Part shown: in pieces, positions 1-8,300 of the stretch
Numbering within the stretch: the first letter of the stretch is position 1
Layout of the letters: each line of letters begins with the position of its first letter
Source of the DNA: Candidatus Paralachnospira avium
GTDB taxonomy: Bacteria; Bacillota; Clostridia; Lachnospirales; Lachnospiraceae
Length of the DNA: 39,238 nucleotides
Direction: 5' to 3'
NCBI GenBank assembly: GCA_904420245.1
Contig: CAJFUL010000062.1
Location: 1-39,238 of the forward strand
Position numbers and translations under genes: made by a program
Notes under the pieces: model-generated
What the model was told of the DNA's origin: nothing
What the model saw: the letters and a program-made list of their open reading frames with translations, nothing else
The model's database searches: none

Positions 1-15
1 TTCCATAATATAGAG

Positions 16-47
16 TAGAAAACGGCGCGGCCTCGGCCGCGCCGTTT
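16..47 (-). terminator. Rho-independent terminator of the SARP/pseudopilin operon
   Basis: A perfect 12-bp inverted repeat (20-31 with 36-47) encloses the tetraloop CTCG. Read on the minus strand, the stem is followed by TTTTCTACTCT. It lies 31 bases past the stop codon of the last minus-strand gene, so it closes the operon that starts near 5167. Confidence 0.85.
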
Positions 48-78
48 GAAATCTCCGTATACCGTGCCGTATCCGGGA

Positions 79-570
79 TCACTCCAGTACGTTCAGGTGT
101 TCATCCGGCTCCCATGCCTGGCTGGAACCGGTGGACCAGGACTGGATCTGATAGTACGTGCCTCCGGGAGCAGGAGAACGGGGGACCGATACGGTCACAG
201 ACAGATATTTCCCCTCGTCTATGGTTTTCACGAAAGAGAAGGAAAGGACGTCTCCCTGATCCGCCGTCTCTCCCGCCAGAGTCTCCAGATAGGAGAGGGC
301 CCGGTCTCCGTAAGAGTCAGGATCTTCCAGATAGAGCTGTTCCAACTGCCGGTCCATTTCCTCCAACAGGCTGTCTGCTCCGGCGCAGGCTTCATAATAA
401 GCGGATGTCCTGCTTATGAGCCTGTTTTCCAGCCGCCAGTCCGCTCCCGCGCTCACCAGGGAGAGCATGGCGAAGACCATCAGACACAGAAGGACGAATA
501 TGATCAGGATGGAAGAGAGGCCGATCCCAAAAAAGGAACGGGAAGGATTTTTTTTCAAAGTCTGTTTCAT
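79..570 (-). CDS. Small single-span membrane protein, last gene of the pseudopilin-like operon
   Basis: This 163-residue protein has a basic N-terminus, a hydrophobic segment at about residues 14-40 (GIGLSSILIIFVLL and onward) and an extracellular-type C-terminal part rich in Asp, Glu and Ser. The architecture resembles a minor pseudopilin or PilX-like protein, but the glutamate expected at position 5 after a prepilin cleavage site is absent. Its ATG overlaps the stop codon of the preceding gene (ATGA), so translation is probably coupled. Small proteins with this GIG(T/L)SS-type N-terminus are, from memory, common beside type II secretion-like genes in Lachnospiraceae. The role as part of a pilus-like assembly is inferred from position only. 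Confidence 0.75.
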   Translation of the reverse strand: MKQTLKKNPSRSFFGIGLSSILIIFVLLCLMVFAMLSLVSAGADWRLENRLISRTSAYYEACAGADSLLEEMDRQLEQLYLEDPDSYGDRALSYLETLAGETADQGDVLSFSFVKTIDEGKYLSVTVSVPRSPAPGGTYYQIQSWSTGSSQAWEPDEHLNVLE

Positions 571-1040
571 GGCAAGGCTCCTGCTGATTGGGGAACAGTC
601 CTGGGGATCTGCACGGTGGCGGTCAGCTCATAGACGGTCTCGCTGTCCCGGCTGACCCGGACACGGGCCGAGGCGAGGGAAGAGCCCTCCCCGGCCGGAT
701 CCGGAGTTACGGACAAGGTGTAGGCGGGAACGCCGCTGCTGTCCGGTCCCAGGGGATTCCACTCTTCGTCATAAGCGACGCTGAATACGCTCCCGTCGGT
801 GTTTAAATGCCCTTCCGGAAAGAAGGCGGACAGGGCAGAGAGGTCGCCGCCGGAGCTCTGGAACGCGCTGCAGGCGCTCTCGGCCAGCGGTACCGCGCGT
901 CCCAGCCTGGAGGTCCTCTCCTGGGTCAGGTGGGCGCTGGCGTAGAGCTGGATGCAGACGGCTGCCGCCAGGGCAAAGAAAAATATGGCAAAAATCAGCT
1001 CCAGCAGAAACAGGCTGGAACGATGGTCTTTTTGTGACAT
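567..1040 (-). CDS. Pseudopilin-like protein with an atypical prepilin N-terminus
   Basis: This protein has 157 residues. The N-terminus runs MSQKDHRSS, then LFLLELIFAIFFFALAAA: a short basic leader, then a hydrophobic helix with Glu at position 5 if cleavage falls after Ser9. That matches the type IV prepilin pattern except that the residue before the cleavage point is Ser rather than Gly. The rest (about residues 35-157) is a soluble beta-type domain, as in GspI/GspJ-like minor pseudopilins. A Shine-Dalgarno site (AAAGGAT) precedes the ATG. The gene overlaps the next one by four bases. It is the best pseudopilin candidate in the operon; processing needs a prepilin peptidase encoded elsewhere. 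Confidence 0.75.
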   Translation of the reverse strand: MSQKDHRSSLFLLELIFAIFFFALAAAVCIQLYASAHLTQERTSRLGRAVPLAESACSAFQSSGGDLSALSAFFPEGHLNTDGSVFSVAYDEEWNPLGPDSSGVPAYTLSVTPDPAGEGSSLASARVRVSRDSETVYELTATVQIPRTVPQSAGALP

Positions 1041-1081
1041 GGGTATCCTTTCTGTCCGTCAGGCCGGACTTATGCAGGAGC

Positions 1082-1537
1082 TCACTGGGAAGCCCTGGGA
1101 TATAGGAGCATGGAATCCGAAATCCCGTCTCCGTTTCCGGCGGTGATCTGGATCATGCCCTCCGGAGTCTCTGAGACGGAGAATTCCTCCACTTCCAAAA
1201 TGGGCTGGCCCGCCTCCGGAGAAAATTCCAGTCCGGCCCTGGTGGAAAGTTCCGTCAAGTATCCGTCGTGCTCATAGATATAGAGCACATAGGAACCGTC
1301 CTCGTCCTGGTCGGAAATGGTCAGGACTCCGTCCTTTGCCGAGACAGCGCCGGTCCGGTCGTTCTGCCGGATCTTTTCCGCCACATAGGCCAGGGCAGTC
1401 CTGGATTCATAATTTTCTTCCATGGAAGAGACCGTCTGGCTGTATACATTGGCTCCGGTGACGACCAGTCCCAGGGCCATGACTGCGAAAACGCAGAACA
1501 GCACCAGAGGGAATACCACATCTGTTTTCAGCTTCAT
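1082..1537 (-). CDS. DUF4860-like membrane-anchored protein of the pseudopilin-like operon
   Basis: This 151-residue protein has an N-terminal hydrophobic helix at about residues 8-30 after a short basic start (MKLKTD). A mainly beta-type ectodomain follows, with alternating acidic and hydrophobic stretches (GSYVLYIYEHDGYLTEL). It resembles the DUF4860 family found next to GspF-like genes in Clostridia; this is family recognition from memory, not a search. There is no prepilin motif with Glu at position 5, so it may be a minor component or accessory subunit. The start codon overlaps the stop codon of the upstream gene (ATGA). Confidence 0.7.
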   Translation of the reverse strand: MKLKTDVVFPLVLFCVFAVMALGLVVTGANVYSQTVSSMEENYESRTALAYVAEKIRQNDRTGAVSAKDGVLTISDQDEDGSYVLYIYEHDGYLTELSTRAGLEFSPEAGQPILEVEEFSVSETPEGMIQITAGNGDGISDSMLLYPRASQ

Positions 1538-1869
1538 TGGGGATCCTCCCTCTCTATGATGGTCACATCGGGCATCAGGTTGGGCCCGATGGGCTGATAG
1601 TCGATGAAATACCGCTCCTTATTCCAGACAAGTCCGTAATGCTCCTTCAGATAGTCCAGACTGGGGGGATAAAAGCCGTCGGAGGCATAACTGTGGATGA
1701 CGCTCCGGTAAACGGCTCTGGTGAGGCTTTCCTTTTCCTGTCTTGCGGCGGCGCCGGAGACGGAAGAGATGCCTCTCAGGATCAGGAGCAGGATCAGGCA
1801 GGACAGCAGGATGGAAAAGAGAACGCCGGGAAAACGCCTCTTTTTCCTGCGGCCGTCAAATCGGTTCAT
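1534..1869 (-). CDS. Small membrane-anchored protein of the pseudopilin-like operon
   Basis: This 111-residue protein has a strongly basic N-terminus (RRKKRR), one membrane span at about residues 14-34 and an extracellular-type C-terminal part with several aromatic residues (YASDGFYPPSLDYLKEHYG). I do not recognise a named family. Minor pilin subunits often have this size and topology, but no prepilin cleavage motif is visible. AAGGAGG lies six bases before the ATG. It sits 13 bases after the GspF-like gene and overlaps the following gene by four bases, so it is an integral member of the operon. Confidence 0.7.
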   Translation of the reverse strand: MNRFDGRRKKRRFPGVLFSILLSCLILLLILRGISSVSGAAARQEKESLTRAVYRSVIHSYASDGFYPPSLDYLKEHYGLVWNKERYFIDYQPIGPNLMPDVTIIEREDPQ

Positions 1870-1882
1870 AGGCGCCTCCTTT

Positions 1883-2935
1883 TCAGCCGATGCCGCTCAT
1901 GATGCCCATGAGCGGGAGCATGACAGACAGCAGGATCATCCCCACCAGGACGGACATGACGGCCACCAGAGCCGGCTCCAGCCTGGATACGGCCCGGCTT
2001 ATGCGGGCGTCGGCTTCTTCTGCGTACTGGGAAGCCGCCTGCTCCATCACATGATCCAGGGAACCGGACAGGATCCCCACATGGATCATCCTGGCGTAGA
2101 GGCCGGAGAAGATACCGGCATCTTTGAAGGCGGTGCCCAGATCGATGCCCCCGGCAGTCATCTCCCGGCATTTTTGGACTTTTTCTTTAAGAGAAGGATC
2201 TTCTGTCAGACGTCCGGAAAGCTCCAGACCCTGGTCGGAATCCAGGCCGCTCTTCAGCGCGATGGCCATGCCGTCGGCAAAGCGGCTGACGGATAGGTCT
2301 TCCAGGATCCTGCGGGTGAAGGGAAGGCGTCTTCCCAGGCGCAGACGGAAGTTCCGGCCTTTTTTGGTGCAGAACATAAGGACCAGGGCCACCGCCAGCA
2401 GGACGGCCAGGATCAGGAATACCAGGCTGTAGCGGCCCAGCCAGACGCCGAAATCCAGGATCCCTCTGGAAAAACCGCCCATCTGGGCTCCCAGCTGGAG
2501 ATACACCTGGTTGAAGACCGGCATGACCTTGATGATCAGCACCAGGATGACGGCCAGCATCAGGACGATCATGATGCAGGGATATGTGACGGCGCTCTTG
2601 ATGCTCCTGGCCAGGGATTCCTGACGTTCATAATAGGAAGAGAGGGATTCAAAGACTTCATCCAGCCGTCCGGCCTCTTCTCCGATATGGACCATATCCA
2701 GCATATAGTCGGGAAAGACGCCGGAATCCCGGAACGCTTCGTAGAGGGTCCCGTAGTCCTCCAGCCTTTTGGCGATGCCATCCAGTACGGCGGCGCCGTC
2801 GGGATCCTCCAGGCTTTCCTTTAAGATGGAGACTGCTTCTGAGACCGGGATGCCGGCCTTTATCATCATGGCCATCTGCTCACAGAAGGAAGAAAGCTCC
2901 CGGTTGTTCAATGGTTTTTGCGGCTTTTGCTCCAT
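1883..2935 (-). CDS. Type II secretion / type IV pilus inner-membrane platform protein (GspF/PilC family)
   Basis: This 350-residue protein has two T2SSF domains, at about residues 10-130 and 210-335. Each begins with the family pattern of a short helical region plus GIP or GLD (MIKAGIPVSEAV; ALKSGLDSDQGL). Membrane spans lie near residues 114-138, 163-188 and 318-343. In known systems this protein forms the platform that links the cytoplasmic ATPase to pilin assembly. A longer ORF reaches 2956, but its first codons lie inside the AGGAGG ribosome-binding site at 2941-2947; ATG at 2935, six bases downstream, is preferred. No partner ATPase is encoded in the window. Confidence 0.88.
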   Translation of the reverse strand: MEQKPQKPLNNRELSSFCEQMAMMIKAGIPVSEAVSILKESLEDPDGAAVLDGIAKRLEDYGTLYEAFRDSGVFPDYMLDMVHIGEEAGRLDEVFESLSSYYERQESLARSIKSAVTYPCIMIVLMLAVILVLIIKVMPVFNQVYLQLGAQMGGFSRGILDFGVWLGRYSLVFLILAVLLAVALVLMFCTKKGRNFRLRLGRRLPFTRRILEDLSVSRFADGMAIALKSGLDSDQGLELSGRLTEDPSLKEKVQKCREMTAGGIDLGTAFKDAGIFSGLYARMIHVGILSGSLDHVMEQAASQYAEEADARISRAVSRLEPALVAVMSVLVGMILLSVMLPLMGIMSGIG

Positions 2936-2945
2936 GAAAATCCTC

Positions 2946-3902
2946 CTAATAAACATATTTCGTCTGGTAGTTGCTGCCGTCGCCGATGAAATCCTTTAAG
3001 TCTTTTTCGCTGGAATTGGCGGCGAAGGTGGGGTCCATCAGCTTCCACTGGGAACCGTCAAATTCGATGATGCCGTTTACCCATCCGAGATCCTCGATGT
3101 GGGTGCTGATCCAGGCATGGTATACGTCTCCCGCGTATCCGATCTCCATCCTGGTGGGGATCCGCTGGCTCCGGAGCATGGCTGCCATGACGGCGGCGTA
3201 ATCAAAGCAGATGCCGTTTCCCGATTCCAGCACCTGATCCACATCGGGCACATAGCCGCTCTGGACCGTTTCGGCCTTGTCATAATCATAGGAAATATTC
3301 TGGGTCACATATTCGTAGATCCGGGCCACCACGTCCAGATCATTGGAAGCTCCTTCGGAGAGACTGGCGCCCAGAGCCACCGTCTCGCAGTCCGGTGAAA
3401 AATCCACATACTGATTGGGATAGAGATAGGGGGAAAATTCATTTTCGATGGAAACCTCCACCGTCTGGGACAGGGCGCTTATATAATCCCCCGTGGCGGG
3501 CCGCTGTTCCCATACCGTGATCTTATAGCTGCCGTTCCCGTCTGTCAATGGAAAAGCCTCATATCCGTCCCGCAGGGTATAGGTATACGTCACACCGGAG
3601 GGAGTCTGGATCTGAAGCTTTACTTTGGAAACGGTTCCCGTATACTGGACCATCACATAGCCCTGCGACAAATGGGAGGCGTCGATGGAAGCCAGCTCAT
3701 TGCTGTAGACCACCTGGCCCGGGGCTTCCGGCACCAGGACTTCCGGGGTATTGTCCCGGTCCCCGCCGCCGGTTTCCTGTCCCTGCTCCTGCGTGCCGGC
3801 AGGAGAGGACGGAGCCTCCGGAGACGGAGAGCCGCACCCCAAAAGACTGAGGGCCAGCCAGGCAGAAAGCCATAGAAAAAGAAGATGTCGTTTATGATAC
3901 AT
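2946..3902 (-). CDS. Transglutaminase-like lipoprotein
   Basis: This 318-residue protein starts with a lipoprotein signal peptide and the lipobox LLGC (Cys23). A Pro/Glu/Gly-rich linker (about 24-65) and a beta-type domain (about 65-170) lead into a transglutaminase-core domain (about 185-300). The catalytic triad of that superfamily can be placed: Cys232 in GICFDYA, His262 in YHAWI and Asp290 in LMDPTF. Such domains act as cysteine peptidases or transferases outside the membrane. It lies second in the operon, 32 bases after the SARP gene. A role in maturing the pseudopilin-like proteins or the neighbouring isopeptide-type adhesin is conceivable but unproven. Confidence 0.85.
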   Translation of the reverse strand: MYHKRHLLFLWLSAWLALSLLGCGSPSPEAPSSPAGTQEQGQETGGGDRDNTPEVLVPEAPGQVVYSNELASIDASHLSQGYVMVQYTGTVSKVKLQIQTPSGVTYTYTLRDGYEAFPLTDGNGSYKITVWEQRPATGDYISALSQTVEVSIENEFSPYLYPNQYVDFSPDCETVALGASLSEGASNDLDVVARIYEYVTQNISYDYDKAETVQSGYVPDVDQVLESGNGICFDYAAVMAAMLRSQRIPTRMEIGYAGDVYHAWISTHIEDLGWVNGIIEFDGSQWKLMDPTFAANSSEKDLKDFIGDGSNYQTKYVY

Positions 3903-3934
3903 GGATAAAAGTCCTCAAGGTCGAATACTGCCAG

Positions 3935-5122
3935 TCAGGTAAGCTCTCTCATATCCACATGAAGGATCACATGAGGGCAGGTCCGCTCGTTTTCATACCG
4001 GGCGCGGGTCCTGTCGATGGCCACATGGCACCCGTCCTCATTGGGAACCGTCAGGATCAGGGAATACTGGGAAAAGCTGGACTGGGTAAACACGTCGTTT
4101 TTACGGAGATAATGGCTGATCACATAGCGGAGATTCTCCATCTCCGATTGCAGGTCCTGGGTCATGATGCCCGGGCTGACTGAATCCTCCAAAGTCAGCA
4201 GGACCAGATAGCGGCGGCTGCGGATCCGGCGCAGGGAGCGGATGTTGATCTGGTAGATATTTTTGAAAATATCGAAATTGCAGTAGAAGCTGCCCTTGGC
4301 TCCGGACTCTTCCTTCAGGTTTTCTTCCAGATCATCCATATTCATCTGGCGGCCTCTGGCCGCCCGCAGGATATTCTGATAGACGTCCTTGAGAGAATCG
4401 GAGACATCGGTGCCGTACCGGCTGCTGAAAAGAGTGATGATGGACTGGTAGTAATCCAGGGCCTTGTGAGGTTTCCCCATCTCCAGATAGGCGTTCAGGA
4501 TCTCCTTATATACGTCTTCGTTGATGATATCGTACTGGATGGCCTGCTCACAGAGAGAAAGCAGATCCGGATAACGGCCGTTCTGCTTCAGATACCCGCA
4601 CATCTCCAGGACGCAGGTGGTATAGAGACCCTGATAATAGATGCTGCGGAAGTTGACCCACTCTTCGCTGTGGAAGGAGGGAAGGAAGCTTCCGCGGTAC
4701 AGCTTGAACATCTCCTCCAGATACTGGAAGCGGAGAGAAGGGTCGTTTTCCTTCTGGGCCTGGCTGTAGAGCTGCTCGAACTGTTCTGTGTCGATGGTGC
4801 AGGTCAGCCAGCTGTTCCAGGAATAGGCGTTTCTGGTGAAGAGGATGCAGTTTTCCTTGGAATCCGGGAAAAACCGGGAAAGCTCCTGCCTGGCCTGGTA
4901 GATGAGATTGCGCAGAGCTCCCGTGGGATTGGAGATCTCATCCTCCGGCCACAGGATCTCCATCAGCTTGTCCTTGGACACCTCTGTGCCCCTGCAGGAG
5001 ATCAGATACGCGATCAGCGTGGTGACCTGCATACTCTTGCTGGATGAAGGCGTATATTCATAATGATCATTTTTGATGGAAAATTCACCGAACATCTTGA
5101 CGGAAAGACCCGAAGCTTCCAT
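3935..5122 (-). CDS. SARP-family transcriptional regulator (winged helix + BTAD) with a degenerate GGDEF-like tail
   Basis: This 395-residue protein has an OmpR-type winged-helix domain at about residues 5-100 (KLMEILWPEDEISNPTGALR is the typical SARP helix region). A BTAD helical domain follows at about 108-255, including the conserved RGSFLP and the NEDVYKEILNAYLEMGKPHKAL-type region. The last part (about 275-395) has the layout of a diguanylate-cyclase fold (LRKNDVFTQ, then LILTVPNEDG, then a helix), but the GGDEF signature is gone, so it is probably a sensor or oligomerisation module. SARPs activate transcription by binding direct repeats just upstream of the -10 box. It leads the operon and is divergent from the giant adhesin gene. 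Confidence 0.88.
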   Translation of the reverse strand: MEASGLSVKMFGEFSIKNDHYEYTPSSSKSMQVTTLIAYLISCRGTEVSKDKLMEILWPEDEISNPTGALRNLIYQARQELSRFFPDSKENCILFTRNAYSWNSWLTCTIDTEQFEQLYSQAQKENDPSLRFQYLEEMFKLYRGSFLPSFHSEEWVNFRSIYYQGLYTTCVLEMCGYLKQNGRYPDLLSLCEQAIQYDIINEDVYKEILNAYLEMGKPHKALDYYQSIITLFSSRYGTDVSDSLKDVYQNILRAARGRQMNMDDLEENLKEESGAKGSFYCNFDIFKNIYQINIRSLRRIRSRRYLVLLTLEDSVSPGIMTQDLQSEMENLRYVISHYLRKNDVFTQSSFSQYSLILTVPNEDGCHVAIDRTRARYENERTCPHVILHVDMRELT

Positions 5123-5166
5123 GGGAACGCAGCCTCCTTAGCGGAAAACATTAATAAAGTATCATT

Positions 5167-5196
5167 ATTATATCATGGGAAACCCGGGAAAAACAA
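5167..5196 (-). promoter_or_regulatory. Promoter of the SARP/pseudopilin operon
   Basis: On the minus strand, TATAAT (5167-5172) is preceded by TGA as an extended -10 element, with TTGTTT (5191-5196) 18 bases upstream. The predicted transcript starts about 40 bases before the SARP ATG, whose ribosome-binding site AAGGAGG lies at 5133-5139. The -35 match is moderate. No TGTGA direct repeat lies at the SARP position here. Confidence 0.6.
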
Positions 5197-5240
5197 GACA
5201 AATGTAGGGAATGTCTGGAAGATTCAAAAATATCGGGAGA

Positions 5241-5273
5241 TGTGACTGCTTTGTGACACTGCTATGCTATAAT
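5241..5273 (+). promoter_or_regulatory. Promoter of the giant adhesin gene with a SARP-type direct-repeat operator
   Basis: TGTGACT (5241-5247), four bases, then TGTGACA (5252-5258) gives a direct repeat with an 11-bp period. Nine bases later comes TATAAT (5268-5273), preceded by TGC as an extended -10. No good -35 box exists at 16-18 bp, which fits an activator-dependent promoter. In SARP systems, heptameric repeats of 11-bp period end about 8 bp before the -10 box; taking the repeats as GTGACTG and GTGACAC gives exactly 8. The same 33-bp layout recurs at 19270-19302. Confidence 0.75.
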
Positions 5274-5293
5274 GTTCCCAATAATTTGGACTT

Positions 5294-5317
5294 TATGCCC
5301 TTTTGGAGAGGGGCATA
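5294..5317 (+). other. Leader hairpin in the 5' UTR of the giant adhesin gene
   Basis: TATGCCC (5294-5300) pairs with GGGCATA (5311-5317) across a 10-base loop. It lies between the predicted transcription start and the ribosome-binding site (5331-5337). There is no U-tract, so it is not a terminator; it may stabilise the very long mRNA. The function is unknown. Confidence 0.35.
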
Positions 5318-5343
5318 TCGAGAAGGACCGAAGGAGGAGAAAT

Positions 5344-8300
5344 ATGGAGAGGAAGAGAACATGGAAAAGGCGTTTGCTGGCTCTGTTCATGGCGCTTCTC
5401 GTCATCAGCGGATCGGTGATCCCGTCCGCCGGTGACCTGGTCTCCTACGCGGAGGGGCAGGCTTCAGATGCATCGTCTGCGGCGCCTTCCGGCAATGGGG
5501 AAACGCGGGCAGACAGCGGAGCCACCATTTCCCTGTCGGCGGGGCTCACCAGCTCAGAGGCAGGGTATGTGGTATCAGGGGAGATGATGACGCTCACCAT
5601 CACCTTTACGGTGCCGCCGCTGGAAGCGGGCGGCAGTTATCTGGCTTCCCAGATCACTGTCACGGTTCCTGAAGGAGTCACCCTCAGCCAAGGGGTGAAT
5701 TCATCGGTGGTGGAGTCTACGGAGCAGGTGGGGGATATTTATATCATCAACCTGCAAAGCAGCCTGGATGCAGGCGTGAGCCATACTATCCAGATCCCGG
5801 CCCAGACACAGAATTTTGTGCTGGAGAACGGAGAGATCCTGGAATTCCCCATGATGTTTACGTCCTCTTACCAGCTTGAGGGAGAGGATCAGACCAGGCA
5901 GATGGAGGCGGAGGCAAACCCTTCTGTCGAGGTGAAGGCTACCGATGGCTGGCGGGTAGAGAAGACGATCCGGACCCAGGACGGTCAGGCGGTCATCGAC
6001 CGGGTGACGGACGGCGGAGTCGAGTATTACGAGCTTACATATTATATCGATGCCATCAATCAAAGTTCAGCGGCCGACGGTACGGAGGAGGATGTCTGGA
6101 ACCGTCTGGGCCGTCTGGATTTTGCTGTGGATGCAGAAGGCAAGCCGGTTTTCTCCCTGGTGGACCAGCTTCCTTCCAATACGCCGGCAGGCGGCGGCGC
6201 CACGGTGGTTTCGGTGTCCACCGAGGGGAGAGGAGTCCTGTCCGAGGGCACGGATTATATCGTGAACCGGAACGACCAGGGGGAGGCTGTGTCCATTGCC
6301 TTCCTGGCGCTGGATACTCTGGTGGAAAATGATCCCGGCCAATATCAGTATGTGGATACCGGCGCGCCCATCGACACTCAGTATACGGTGACGCTCCGTT
6401 ATCCGGTGGAGCCGTACCTGTCCGATGTGGATCAGGATATGACCATTTGGGATCTGACCAATACGGCTCAGCTGGATTATCAGCTGATCGGAGAAGAGCC
6501 TGTCACCAAGGGCGATGACGCCCAGGTCTCTTTGGGCGGATACCGGGAAGGCGCGGAGTCTTCTGACATCATAGTGGAAAAATACCTCCAGATCGGAGAT
6601 ACAAAGGTCAAGCTGGATGCTTCCGCGGCAGAAAGCTATGGGACAGCTTCTTTCGGCCTTTACCGGACGGAAGACGGCGATGAAGTGGCCCGCAATATCA
6701 ATAATCAGACAGTGGGCAATCCTACGGAAGTGGACGAAAACGGTCAGGTGGCCTTTGAGGACCTTCTGGTGGGACGGACTTATTATCTGGAAGAAACAGC
6801 AGTACCCTTCGGTTTCGGATCCATAGACGGCCGTGTGGCGGTGACCATTCTGGAGGACGGCACCATCAGTCTGGCCGGAGAGTATGAGAATGTCCAGATC
6901 GTGGACGGCGTGGTCCAGGTGACCAACACGGCAGAGGACATCGGCGTCCTGGAATTCTGGAAATACGGAAAAGATGCGTCGGGAAATACTTCTGCTCTTG
7001 CAGGGGCAGAGTTTACCCTGATAAACAGGGAAGATCCGGAGCTTGTCTTCACCGCTGTATCGGATGCAGATGGACGCGTGGTCTTTCCCGCTGTTCCCGG
7101 CGGCGAATATACGCTTTCGGAGACGGGACTTCCGGAGGGGAGCCAGTACAGTCTGGGAGAGGACAGGGCTGTCACCATTGTATCGGGGCAGGTGAACCAT
7201 CCTGCGTGGAGCGATGAGGGGAGCACGGCGGAGAGGCCGGTTTATCTCAATGAGTCCTCCTACGGATATTTCAAGCTCATTAAAAAGAGCCAGGATCAGG
7301 ACAGCCAGGGAAGAGATGTTTTCCTGGAAGGAGCCAGGTTTGGTCTCTACTACGATGAAGCATGCGAAGATCCGGTCCTGGATGCAGAAGGAGCGGCGGT
7401 CATTCTTACCACAGGAGCGGACGGGACCGTGACGTCTCCTATGCTTCCGGAGGGGGATTATTATCTGAAAGAGCTGGAGGCGCCCGATGGTTATGTGCTG
7501 GATGAAACGCCTCATCCTGTCACAGTGGCTTCCATGACGACTCTGGAATGTGAAATCCTCAATGAAGCCAAGGTACCGCTTCTGATCAATAAGGTCGGTA
7601 TTTTGGGGACGAACCTCTACCGGGAAGAACTGGCCGGAGCGGTTTTCGAGATCTACAGCGATCCTGAGGGCCAGGATCTGGTGGGTACGGTAGAGACTTA
7701 TCTGGACGCCACAGGCCGTTCCACCACCAGGATCCCCGGGACAGCGTCGGAACAGCTCCTGGTGAAGGCCGGCACCTATTATTATAAGGAAATAGAAGCG
7801 CCGGAAGGGTATGTGTCGGACGGCGCGATCCATCCCATCGAAGTGACCAAGGAAGAGACGGTCACGGAGGTGACCAACAGCAGCAATTACGGTCAGTTCA
7901 AGGTCCGCAAGGTGGATGCCGCCGATACGGAAAAGGGTCTGGCCGGAGCTGAGTTTGAGATCTATGACAATCCGGAGTGCACGGGAGAACCGGTGGGGAC
8001 TTTTGAGACCGGTCTCGACGGCTGGGGATATTCCCCTCTGCTCCCGGCTGAGGGAAGGACTTATTACTTGAAGGAAGTCACGGCTCCCGACGGTTATTCT
8101 GTGCAGATCGAGATCATAAAAGGCATTGATAGAAACGGATTTGGCACGGGGACCGGAGACGGCCTCACGCTGGTGGCGGAAGGTCAGACAGAGCTCACAG
8201 TGACCAACGCGGAGAAAGTGGGCATTCAGATCATCAAGCAGGACAGCAAGAGCGGCGGACTCATCTCCGGCGTCCTGTTCGGACTTTATGAAGATCCGGA

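Noticed and set aside
5251-5256. TTGTGA as a -35 box of the adhesin promoter
   Set aside because: It is only 11 bp from TATAAT, and the equivalent at 19269-19274 is 22 bp from its -10. Neither spacing works, while the direct-repeat reading explains both promoters.
5241-5258. TGTGA words as a CRP/FNR site
   Set aside because: CRP/FNR sites are inverted repeats (TGTGA-N6-TCACA). Here the half-sites are direct repeats with an 11-bp period and no TCACA partner.
5272-5343. N-terminal extension of the giant adhesin from ATG 5272
   Set aside because: That ATG overlaps the -10 box and has no ribosome-binding site; ATG 5344 follows AAGGAGG and begins a normal signal peptide.
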